From: Bacteroidota bacterium
Lineage (GTDB): Bacteria > Bacteroidota > Bacteroidia > Chitinophagales > Chitinophagaceae
Length of the DNA: 64,000 nt
Direction of reading: 5' to 3'
Assembly: GCA_018268035.1 (NCBI GenBank)
Contig: JAFDXI010000042.1
Span: 32,212 to 96,211 of the forward strand
How positions within the stretch are numbered: position 1 is the first letter of the stretch; each line of letters starts with the position of its first letter. The translations under genes were made by a program, and so were the position numbers. This document shows positions 53,791 through 61,481 of the stretch, piece after piece. The notes beneath the pieces were generated by a model. That model was not told the origin of the DNA. It was given only the letters and a program-made list of their open reading frames with translations, and searched no databases.

Positions 53791-56595
53791 TTATGCTGCC
53801 AACGCTTCGTTTAGTTCGTTAATAATTTCGTCCATCTGCTCACCAAACAACTGCCACATTTTGCCTTTGCCACCTTCGGCATCAAAAGGCGTGTAGTCCA
53901 AATCGTCTGCATCTAAATGTATGCTGGTGGCAATATGGTCTTTAATCATTCTCAGCCATTGCATTTGTTCTTCGGTAAAACGGTTGTGTTGCCCTGCATT
54001 CTTTTTCAAAATCCAGTCACGGAAATTCAAATCAACTTTGTTAGAATAATCAATCAATGTTGCATCAACTCCCGAAATTCTGCGAAGTAATGATACCAAA
54101 GCAATCAATTCTGATTTTGGGCTTCCTGTGGCTTTTTCCAATTGCTCATAGGCTTTCCAAATTTGGAAAGGAGCAAGGTTCGGTTTTTCCAGTTTCAATT
54201 TATCCAACACTTCCTGAATCATTTTGTAATTCAGTTCACGTCTGCGATATGGTTGCGTATAAAATATTTGTAATGCTGTTATTTCGTCTTGATGTTGTGC
54301 AATCCAAGCCTTAAAATCAGCCACAAGGTTTTCAGCTTTTTCTTTGCTGTCGGTTGCCCATCCTTTATTGAGCAAGGTGTCAGGGTTTGTTATGTCAATG
54401 GTTTGTTCGTGTGCCCTGCGAACATTTTCTATATATTCTCTTAAATCGGAACTGTGAAATACATCTGCTGCTTTTTCTTTCAGTTCATCATGTAGTTTGT
54501 TGAATGCTTCTACTTTTGCCATTGGCGATTCACCTGGCAATTCTGTTTCAACTTTGGCTTTCAAATCATCCAACACATCAGGATTGAAGGCTTGAAGCAA
54601 TTCATTTACTACTTGTTTGATTGATTTGCCTTCTGCTTTTTCGCTGAATTGTTGCTTTTCCTGCTCTGTAACTTGCTTTTCTAATCTCGATAAACGGTTT
54701 GCTAATGATGAAAACAAATCTTCGTCACGGTTTCCAACGGCAATAGCACCTAATAAATCTTTTAAAGGAACACCTGGCTTTTTCTCCAAAGGTCGGCTGT
54801 CACTTTTGATACTTTTGGTTACGCCAACGGCATCCACAATTACAAAGTGGTCTTTGGTGTGTTTGGCTGTTGGTGTTACTTTTCGCAAATCGTCAAGGGT
54901 AATAATTCTTGTTCCCCTGCCTTTCATCTGCTCGTAATAGTTTCTGCTTCTTACATCTCGCATAAAAAGCAAACATTCCAAAGGTTTTACATCTGTGCCT
55001 GTGGCAATCATATCCACCGTAACCGCTATTCTTGGAAAATAGTCGTTACGAAATTGAGCTAAAACCGATTTCGGGTCTTCGTCTTTATTTCTGTAAGTAA
55101 TCTTTTTGCAGAAACTGTTTCCTTCCCCAAATTCTTCTCTCACAATGTTGATGATGTCGTCAGCATGTGAATCTGTCTTGGCGAAGATTAACGTTTTCGG
55201 AATTTCAAATTCTCCGTTTTCCGTTAAGCGGTCTGGAAATATTTCAGGCAAATGTTCTTTGAATGTTTTTATGATTAGCCTGATTTGATTTGGATTTACA
55301 ATATCTTTGTCAAGTTGATTGGCTGTGTAGTTTTCGTTTTCGTCTTGCAGTTCCCAACGCTTTTTTCGCGATAGTTTTTCTCTGCGTTCTACATATTCAC
55401 CTTTCCAGATTGTTCCGCCTTGTTGGGTTATTTGCGTTTCAATCAGAAAAACATCAAAGCCAACATTCACCCCGTCTGCAATGGCTTGTTCGTGGGTGTA
55501 TTCACTCACAATGTTTTGATTGAAATAACCAAAGGTTCGGTTGTCGGGTGTTGCAGTTAATCCTATTTGGAAAGCATCATAGTATTGAATTACCTGCATC
55601 CATAAATTGTAAATGCTTCGGTGACATTCATCAATTACAATGAAGTCGAAAAACTCAATTGGCAATTTTTCATTGTAAACCACTGGCACGGGTTCTTTTG
55701 GTGCTCCCGATAGCCATCGGGATTCATTCGGATTTTCTTCTTCGGCAGTTTCGTCTAATTCCGTTCCTTTCAGAATAGAATAAAGCCTTTGAATGGTGCT
55801 GATATAAACATGATTGTCGGTAGGTACAAAGCTTGATTTCAAACGATGCACTCCATACAATTCAGTAAATTTTCTGTTATCATCATTTGGCAGAAAAGAC
55901 ATGAACTCTTGTTCTGCCTGTTCTCCAAGGTTTTTGGTGTCAACTAAAAACAAAATGCGTTTTGCTTCTGTGAATTTCAGTAAACGGTAAATGAAAGAAA
56001 TGGCGGTAAAGGTTTTGCCTGAACCCGTTGCCATTTGAATTAAAGCTTTGGGCTTAAATTCTTTGAATGAACTTTCCAGTTTCGTTATGGCTTTGATTTG
56101 GCAATCTCTCAAACCTTCGGTTTGTAAAACAGGAATGTCCAGTAAACTTGCTCTAAGCGATTTTTCGGTTTTCAGCCAAGTCCTGAAAGTTTCAGGTCTG
56201 TGAAAAGTAAAAACTGGTCTTGAACGTGGTTTTGGGTCACGAAAGTCCGTGAACCTTGTCACATCGCCGGTGCTTTCATATACAAAAGGTAATGGGTCGT
56301 TATTCAGATATTTTAGTTTGCTGTTAGCGTATTCGTTTGATTGTTCTTCAACGGTTGTCAGTCGGTGTCCTTCTTCTTCTCGTTTTGCTTCAATTACTCC
56401 AACTGGTTTTTTATCAATGAATAAAACATAATCTGTTTCTTTTCCGTCCTGTGTCAAATAGTAGCGAACTACCACACCAAGGGCAGCATTCAGGTTTATT
56501 TTGTCCTTGTCCTGAATAACCCAGCCGCAAGCAATCAGTTGCTTGTCAATGTTATCTCTTGCTATTTGTTCCGGGTCTTGATTTGGTTCTGGCAT
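53791..56595 (-). CDS. hsdR: type I restriction endonuclease motor subunit
   Basis: This is the ATP-driven translocase and nuclease of the type I system. The 934-residue protein has an N-terminal nuclease domain (ETDYVLFIDKKPVGVIEAKRE: Asp55, Glu69-x-Lys71), a superfamily 2 helicase core with Walker A QMATGSGKTFTA and motif II VIDECHRSIYNLW, motif VI MKGRGTRI, and an EcoEI-type C-terminal helical domain. An 18-bp palindrome (55705-55722) lies in frame inside it, adding about six residues (SRWLSG) near position 292. It is the first gene of the operon; no exact consensus promoter is seen upstream. Confidence 0.95.
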   Translation of the reverse strand: MPEPNQDPEQIARDNIDKQLIACGWVIQDKDKINLNAALGVVVRYYLTQDGKETDYVLFIDKKPVGVIEAKREEEGHRLTTVEEQSNEYANSKLKYLNNDPLPFVYESTGDVTRFTDFRDPKPRSRPVFTFHRPETFRTWLKTEKSLRASLLDIPVLQTEGLRDCQIKAITKLESSFKEFKPKALIQMATGSGKTFTAISFIYRLLKFTEAKRILFLVDTKNLGEQAEQEFMSFLPNDDNRKFTELYGVHRLKSSFVPTDNHVYISTIQRLYSILKGTELDETAEEENPNESRWLSGAPKEPVPVVYNEKLPIEFFDFIVIDECHRSIYNLWMQVIQYYDAFQIGLTATPDNRTFGYFNQNIVSEYTHEQAIADGVNVGFDVFLIETQITQQGGTIWKGEYVERREKLSRKKRWELQDENENYTANQLDKDIVNPNQIRLIIKTFKEHLPEIFPDRLTENGEFEIPKTLIFAKTDSHADDIINIVREEFGEGNSFCKKITYRNKDEDPKSVLAQFRNDYFPRIAVTVDMIATGTDVKPLECLLFMRDVRSRNYYEQMKGRGTRIITLDDLRKVTPTAKHTKDHFVIVDAVGVTKSIKSDSRPLEKKPGVPLKDLLGAIAVGNRDEDLFSSLANRLSRLEKQVTEQEKQQFSEKAEGKSIKQVVNELLQAFNPDVLDDLKAKVETELPGESPMAKVEAFNKLHDELKEKAADVFHSSDLREYIENVRRAHEQTIDITNPDTLLNKGWATDSKEKAENLVADFKAWIAQHQDEITALQIFYTQPYRRRELNYKMIQEVLDKLKLEKPNLAPFQIWKAYEQLEKATGSPKSELIALVSLLRRISGVDATLIDYSNKVDLNFRDWILKKNAGQHNRFTEEQMQWLRMIKDHIATSIHLDADDLDYTPFDAEGGKGKMWQLFGEQMDEIINELNEALAA
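55705..55722. repeat. REP-like palindrome inside hsdR
   Basis: TCCCGATAGCCATCGGGA is a near-perfect 18-bp palindrome. A one-base variant lies between genes at 56678-56695. Within hsdR it is read through in frame as SRWLSG. Confidence 0.8.
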
Positions 56596-56918
56596 ATTTA
56601 TTTAGCGAATATCGGAATTAAAATAGAGGGTTGGCAAAAAACGGCTCTTTGGCTTTTGCCTGAAGGGTTGGCTTGTGTCCCGATAGCAATCGGGAGGGCA
56701 AAAGCCAATGTGCCGATTGCGGGCTGCCAAAGAATTTAAAAATATTTTGTGCGGGGCAAAAAAAATTAAAACACGAAGCGTCGGGCTGTCGTGTAGGCAA
56801 GTCAGTCAGCCGTTGCTGTCTGAGTTGGTCGTATTTATATGTCTGTCCGCTGGTCAAAATTACTGTTGTCTGTCTGGTTTAAGTTCTGTCGTGTCAAGGT
56901 AGCACTCTCGTCATGTCT
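56596..56918. other. gap upstream of hsdR with hairpin element
   Basis: This 323-bp stretch has no convincing gene. It contains the hairpin at 56642-56715 with its internal palindrome and then a stretch of unusual composition (many GTC and TGTC words, 56760-56910) that looks foreign to the AT-rich core. The hsdR promoter should lie at its left end. Confidence 0.5.
56642..56715. repeat. large hairpin upstream of hsdR (family with GGTTGGCTTTGTG-like loop)
   Basis: The stem GGCTTTTGCC (56651-56660) pairs with 56697-56706, and an outer CGGC pairs with GCCG (56642-56645 with 56712-56715). The loop contains GGTTGGCTTGTG and a second nested palindrome, TCCCGATAGCAATCGGGA (56678-56695). The loop start resembles those of the hairpins at 59635-59707 and 63061-63126, while the stems differ. 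Confidence 0.65.
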
Positions 56919-57017
56919 TGTCCTGAAATAGGTTGACCATTTTTCAGGTGATGTAATGTGGTTTAAAAATAGTGTTTTCATCTTTAGTATTTCAAATACT
57001 TTATCCACTAAACGGCT

Positions 57018-57929
57018 TCACTGCAATCTGTGTATGATTTCCGTTTCGTCGTTTGTGGATAAAGCTGCAGTACTTATGTTCATCTTTTGTGCACTATTCG
57101 GCTGTTGCTTTTTATAGCTCTTATATTTATGCTGTTGGTAGGTATGCGCAAAAGCCGGAGTCTGCATGTTAAGTGAACAATGCCTTCTTTCATTGTTATA
57201 AATTTCCACTGCCTGTGCAAGCATTTTATTTGCAATTTCAATTGCAGGAATTGTTTTAATTAATCCAAACTCATATTTTAGTATGCCGTTGATGCGTTCA
57301 GCAACAGCATTTTCATAAGGGTCATATTTTTCTGTGGTGCTTAAAACCATTCTCTTGCTTTCAGCAAACTCACTGTAATCAGGACAACAATACTGTATGC
57401 CTCTGTCGCTGTGATGAATGATGCTTTCGCGGCTGTGTTCGCAGTTGCATATTGCCATTATTAAAGCATCTTTCACCAGGGTTACTTTCATGTTGTTATC
57501 CAGTTTATAGCCCAATACTTTCTTTGAATACAGGTCAGTAACCAGGGCTACATACACATAACCGTCCTGTAGTTTTATGTAAGTAATATCGTTTACAAAA
57601 ACCTGCTCGGAATGAGTGGGGGCAAGGTTTTTAATAAGATTGGGTGACTTGAAAAAAAAGTGTTTTGAATCGGTTGTAATAAAGCACCGCTTTGTTCTGG
57701 GTACTAACAAACGATGATGCCTGGCAAAGGTGAAAAAAGCATCTCTGCCCATTTTAATGTGTAAGTTTTTGAGGTCATCCCGTATATCAAGATGTAATTT
57801 TTTTGTGCCATACCTGGGCATTTTTTTGCGTATGGGCTCTACTAATTTTTTAATTTTTTCTGCCTGCATTTCTTTTTGTTTACCGATTTTAATTCTTTTA
57901 TAATAAGCTTGTTTGCTAATCCCGAACAC
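57018..57929 (-). CDS. IS3-family transposase OrfB (DDE integrase domain)
   Basis: This is the catalytic part of an IS3-type transposase, 303 residues as a stand-alone frame. The rve core DDE residues are visible: Asp in VNDITYIKLQDG, Asp in IIHHSDRGIQY and Glu in NAVAERINGILK. The upstream HTH_21-like segment (RKKMPRYGTKKLHLDIRDDLK) is present. The stand-alone start at 57929 is GTG; the frame continues upstream to the orfA slippery site, so the functional protein is probably the OrfAB fusion made by -1 frameshifting. Confidence 0.92.
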   Translation of the reverse strand: MFGISKQAYYKRIKIGKQKEMQAEKIKKLVEPIRKKMPRYGTKKLHLDIRDDLKNLHIKMGRDAFFTFARHHRLLVPRTKRCFITTDSKHFFFKSPNLIKNLAPTHSEQVFVNDITYIKLQDGYVYVALVTDLYSKKVLGYKLDNNMKVTLVKDALIMAICNCEHSRESIIHHSDRGIQYCCPDYSEFAESKRMVLSTTEKYDPYENAVAERINGILKYEFGLIKTIPAIEIANKMLAQAVEIYNNERRHCSLNMQTPAFAHTYQQHKYKSYKKQQPNSAQKMNISTAALSTNDETEIIHRLQ

Positions 57930-57943
57930 TTCATACAGCCACT

Positions 57944-58327
57944 TTATTTTGTAAGTTTTTTCTTTTTTCGCTGTATCTCTTTTGCCAAGTGTTCGGGTAA
58001 AAACTTTTTTGAAAGTTCTTCTCCGGTAACCTTTTCAAATTCTGCAATCATGTCTTGCTGGAAGTCTTTAATGAACTCCAACTCTTCAATACGCTCTTTT
58101 AATTTTTTGATTTCATCGTTTTTGCTCATGCCTTCTTTTGTTTGTTCAAAGCAAGATAATTTTTTAATCCAGTAAGCAATGGTGCTTCTTGAAATATTGT
58201 ACTTTTTTGAAGCATAATTTGCACTAATAAGACCATTACTAATTTCGTCAATGAGAGAAAGTTTAAAGTCGAAGCTGACTTGTTTGCCGTTTCTTTTTCG
58301 GCATGCTTGTGTTTTCTGTGTATCCAT
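57944..58327 (-). CDS. IS3-family transposase OrfA (helix-turn-helix and leucine zipper)
   Basis: This 127-residue protein binds the terminal repeats. It has a helix-turn-helix (FDFKLSLIDEISNGLISANYASKKYNISRSTIAYWIKKL, described by its core YNISRSTIAYW) and a leucine-zipper-like helix (IKKLKERIEELEFIKDF). The ATG at 58327 is preferred over one at 58336 lying in the terminal repeat. Its last codons contain the frameshift motif; the unshifted product stops 20 nt later. Confidence 0.88.
   Translation of the reverse strand: MDTQKTQACRKRNGKQVSFDFKLSLIDEISNGLISANYASKKYNISRSTIAYWIKKLSCFEQTKEGMSKNDEIKKLKERIEELEFIKDFQQDMIAEFEKVTGEELSKKFLPEHLAKEIQRKKKKLTK
57962..57968 (-). promoter_or_regulatory. -1 ribosomal frameshift site (A_AAA_AAG) in the IS3 element
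   Basis: In the orfA frame the codons read CGA AAA AAG. A one-base backward slip at A_AAA_AAG enters the open orfB frame (GAA AAA ACT TAC AAA ATA AAG TGG) without a stop, the usual way IS3 elements make OrfAB. Confidence 0.85.
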
Positions 58328-58373
58328 GTTGACCAATAATTGTTGAATTTTTGGTCAACCTATTTTAGGACGA

Positions 58374-59348
58374 GGCCATGTGGATGTATGTACAGATTGT
58401 GGCGTAATACATATCAGCTATAATAGCTGCCGCAACAGGCATTGCCCTAAATGTCAGGGACATAAAAGGGAAGAGTGGATACAGAAAAGAGAACAGGATT
58501 TATTACCCTGTACTTATTATCATGTAGTGTTCACTTTACCCGCACAGTTGAATGCATTAGCAATGCATCAACCTGCGATGGTGTATGATACATTGTTCAG
58601 GTGTGTATGGCTTACACTTAGTCAGTTTGGTACAACTGCCGGATTACAATTGGGCATGATAGCTGTGCTGCACACCTGGGGACAGAACCTCTCTTTGCAC
58701 CCGCACCTGCATTGCATTGTACCTGGCGGTGGTTTAGACTCAAAAGGCAGATGGCAAAAACAAGTTAGAAGCAATAAGTACTTGTTTGCTGTAAAAGCTT
58801 TAAGCAAAGTGTTTCGGGCAAAGTATGTGCAACAGTTAAGAGCAAAAGGTATAAATGACAAACAACTTCTTGAGAGTTTATTTCAAAAAGATTGGGTAGT
58901 GTATGCCAAACGTCCTTTTGGCGGACCCGTTCAGGTAATAAAATATTTAGGCCGTTATACACACAAAGTAGCCATCAGCAACCACCGCATACAAAATGTA
59001 ACAGGCAACGATGTAAGCTTTACCTACAGGGATTATAAAGACAATGGCACTGTAAAGCTGATGACATTATCCAATGAAGAATTTGCCCGTCGCTTTGCAC
59101 AGCACATATTGCCGTACCGATTTGTGCGCATACGGCATTACGGCATACTAAGCAGCTCATGGAAACGTGGCAAACTACAACAATTGCAAAGTAGCTTAAA
59201 AGGTAAACCCAAAACAGCACAGGTAAAAACATTACTCAGAAAATGCCTTTGTTGTAAAACCGGCACATTAATAACAATTGAAGTGTTTGGTAAACGTGGA
59301 CCTCCCCTGCAGTATTTATTGAAGACCCCATCCCTTCCTGTGAACTGA
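58374..59348 (+). pseudogene. IS91-family transposase, N terminus lost
   Basis: The frame encodes an IS91-type (Y2, HUH) transposase starting inside the zinc-binding region: GHVDVCTDCGVIHISYNSCRNRHCPKCQ. The HUH-like motif HPHLHCIVPGGG, the twin tyrosines in KYLGRYTHKVAISNHRI and the C-terminal CLCCKTG..FGKRGPP are intact. Full-length relatives carry several dozen more residues before GGHVDVC; here the IS3 right end occupies that position. The missing part is not found on the left side of the IS3 element, so insertion was accompanied or followed by deletion. About 322 residues can still be read from the GTG at 58380, but activity is doubtful. Confidence 0.85.
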
Positions 59349-59560
59349 GCTTTACGGGTAAGGCATTTTTTGCCCATAACTCTTATAAAAACAACCCTGA
59401 AAATTTTGCAATCAGCCTTAAATAAAAAACCAAACCTCACAGTTTGCTGAATGCCTTAAAATCTTACAACGGAAACTCCATAATGCAACACCGGCAACCG
59501 TAGGTTTCGTTCAACATCGCTTTCATTGTTCGTTCTGCAAACGCAACGAAAGCTTAGTTA

Positions 59561-59574
59561 TTGTGTGTAGCCCT
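59561..59574 (+). repeat. 14-bp motif, left member of an inverted pair
   Basis: TTGTGTGTAGCCCT matches the complement of 63192-63205 (TTGTGTGTAACCCT) at 13 of 14 positions. Each copy lies a few hundred bases beyond the 3' end of an IS91-type transposase, and the pair brackets the hydrolase and delta-60 genes. Confidence 0.55.
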
Positions 59575-59634
59575 TCTTTTTGAACTGTCACAAGTTTAAT
59601 GTTGCATTTTGTAGTGCTGCTACAGAAGCGTCGC

Positions 59635-59707
59635 ACAAGGCAGGGGGATAGGGCAGGTTGGCTTTGTGCAGTTGCTTCTGTGTGCCTGCCCTATGTACCT
59701 GACTTGT
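59635..59707. repeat. large hairpin, TTGGCTTTGTGC loop (left of cargo)
   Basis: A perfect 10-bp stem ATAGGGCAGG (59648-59657) pairs with 59685-59694 around a 27-nt loop beginning TTGGCTTTGTGC. An outer ACAAG/CTTGT pairing extends it. It ends 23 nt beyond the stop of the delta-60 gene. The loop matches that of the hairpin at 63061-63126, but the stem sequence is different. Confidence 0.7.
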
Positions 59708-59729
59708 AGCACGGCTGATTTATAAGTTA

Positions 59730-61481
59730 TCACTCCTTCAAAAATTTCTTTGTAACTACTTCGTCATTCATTTCAATCTTTAATAAATAATTACCTGCTT
59801 TAAGTGAAGCTATGTTTAAGTTGTATGACGTGTTGTTTGCAGCCACCTTTAGTTTTTCATTACCTGTAAAATCAACAACTGTAATTTTTGTTTTGTTTGT
59901 TGGTAAGCCTTGTATTACTAAAGTATTTGTTGCAGGATTGGGTGAAATTTTTACATCACTGTTTGTTACTGCAATAATGTTTGAATAGTTAATTACACCA
60001 TTTGTGCTTGTAGTTTGCAGGCGATAATAATTATCGCTATTTAGGGGTGTTGCATCTTCATAAGTATAGCTTGATTGAGTACCTGCATTTATTCTTGCTA
60101 TTGAATTGAAATGAATGCCATCGTAACTGCGTTGTATTGTATAGCTGCTTATACTACTATTAGCATCCCATATAAAACCGTTATGATGCTGCAACCATTT
60201 CTTTATTTTGGTAATAATGATTTGTTTGATATTTTTTCCATCATTATTGTAGCGTGCAAGTGCGTAGTTGATTTGGTTTTGAGTGTCTGAAGTATAAGAT
60301 GTTCCTGCAAACATTATTTTATTATTTTGAAAAGCAATATGAGCACCTGTTTCATATAATCCAAAATCAGTAATAACTTTTCCATTAACTCCAAAGCTGC
60401 TATCTAAAGCACCATTACTTAAAAGCCGAATCAATGTAAAATCAGTTGATGTTCCTTCTGCACTTCCACCAACGCCGCCACCAATTAAAACCTTGTTGTC
60501 TGGTGTAAGAAGCAAAGAATTTGCTTGTGAATTAATTCCATCAAAAGTAACCGTAATCTTTCCTTCTGAACCAAAAGATTTATCTAAACTTCCATCTGTA
60601 TTATAGCGAACAACAGCAATGTTTTCATTTTCAAATGTAAAATCAGTACCAGTTACTCCAACACCAATAATTTTACTATCTGATTGTATTGCGATTCCTT
60701 CAAGATAATCTCCATATTTTCCAAAATCTGTGGTAGTTACTCCATTGTTTCCAAAACTTTTATCTAAAACTCCTTGAGAGGAATATTTTGCTAATAAAAA
60801 CTTACTATAGGTTGTACCACCTTTGTCGCCGCTTACTATAATATTACCAAGCATATCTAATTTTACATCTGTTGGAACTGTACTTGAACCAAAATCAGTT
60901 ATTACTTTTCCTTCTTCCCCAAAACTTTCATCAATACTGCCATCTGCATTAAAGCGAATTAATATAAAACCAGGATAATACCAGCCTGCTAAAAGTATTT
61001 GCCCATTAGGTTGTAATGCTATACTTGGAATACTTTCACCTATGCCAAATGTTGAATCAATTATACCATTTGTTCCGAAACTCTCATCTAAACTGCCGTT
61101 AGGTAAAAGCCGCATTAATACAATAGTTGGTATGCCATTTTTATAACAATCACTTGCTATCAATATTTTTTGGTCTGGCTGTAAAAACATTGAAGTTGTT
61201 TGAGGATTCGTTTCCGGTATATTTGGATAAATAATTCCGTTATTGCCAAAAGAAGAATCAATTATACCATCCGGCAAATATCTTACTACTTGTATTTTAT
61301 AATCATTTATACCAGAGCAAACAATTTTATCATCTGTCTGAACTTTCATTGAATAGCAATTGCCAAAATATTTGCTTACAACTTTTCCGCTATCACCAAA
61401 ACTGTAATCAAGGCTTCCGGGTTGTGCGTTTATTGCTGCGCTCATTAGCAGGCAGCAACATAGAGTTAGAATTAGTTTCAT
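59730..61481 (-). CDS. delta-60 repeat protein with type IX secretion sorting domain
   Basis: This 583-residue surface or secreted protein has a signal peptide (MKLILTLCCCLLMSAAINAQ) and about seven beta-propeller-like delta-60 repeats. Each repeat contains a segment like GSLDKSFGSEGKI or DSSFGVNGKVITDFG and a later KILI or KIMFAG strand. A linker domain (SISSYTIQRSYDGIHF) and a C-terminal Por secretion tail follow (ISPNPATNTLVIQGL, ending AGNYLLKIEMNDEVVTKKF). The start at 61481 is chosen because it opens the signal peptide; it lies 74 nt inside the upstream gene. Function and ligand are unknown. Confidence 0.88.
   Translation of the reverse strand: MKLILTLCCCLLMSAAINAQPGSLDYSFGDSGKVVSKYFGNCYSMKVQTDDKIVCSGINDYKIQVVRYLPDGIIDSSFGNNGIIYPNIPETNPQTTSMFLQPDQKILIASDCYKNGIPTIVLMRLLPNGSLDESFGTNGIIDSTFGIGESIPSIALQPNGQILLAGWYYPGFILIRFNADGSIDESFGEEGKVITDFGSSTVPTDVKLDMLGNIIVSGDKGGTTYSKFLLAKYSSQGVLDKSFGNNGVTTTDFGKYGDYLEGIAIQSDSKIIGVGVTGTDFTFENENIAVVRYNTDGSLDKSFGSEGKITVTFDGINSQANSLLLTPDNKVLIGGGVGGSAEGTSTDFTLIRLLSNGALDSSFGVNGKVITDFGLYETGAHIAFQNNKIMFAGTSYTSDTQNQINYALARYNNDGKNIKQIIITKIKKWLQHHNGFIWDANSSISSYTIQRSYDGIHFNSIARINAGTQSSYTYEDATPLNSDNYYRLQTTSTNGVINYSNIIAVTNSDVKISPNPATNTLVIQGLPTNKTKITVVDFTGNEKLKVAANNTSYNLNIASLKAGNYLLKIEMNDEVVTKKFLKE

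Larger units (their letters stand above)
56919..58372 (-). mobile_element. IS3-family insertion sequence
   Basis: An element of about 1,454 bp with imperfect 21-bp terminal inverted repeats: left TGTCCTGAAATAGGTTGACC (56919 on), right end complement CGTCCTAAAATAGGTTGACC (ending 58372), with two mismatches. It contains orfA and orfB on the minus strand with a frameshift site. No target duplication is evident. Its right end directly abuts a truncated IS91-family transposase. Confidence 0.85.
59349..59729. other. 381-bp 3' flank of the IS91 remnant
   Basis: No gene is seen. It should contain the 3' (origin) end of the IS91-type element. It holds the 14-mer TTGTGTGTAGCCCT at 59561-59574, matched in inverted orientation at 63192-63205, a short palindrome TGTAGTGCTGCTACA near 59610 and the large hairpin at 59635-59707. 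Confidence 0.5.

Noticed and set aside
56619..56900. Small overlapping frames upstream of hsdR
   Set aside because: They run through the hairpin and palindrome and show no protein-like features.
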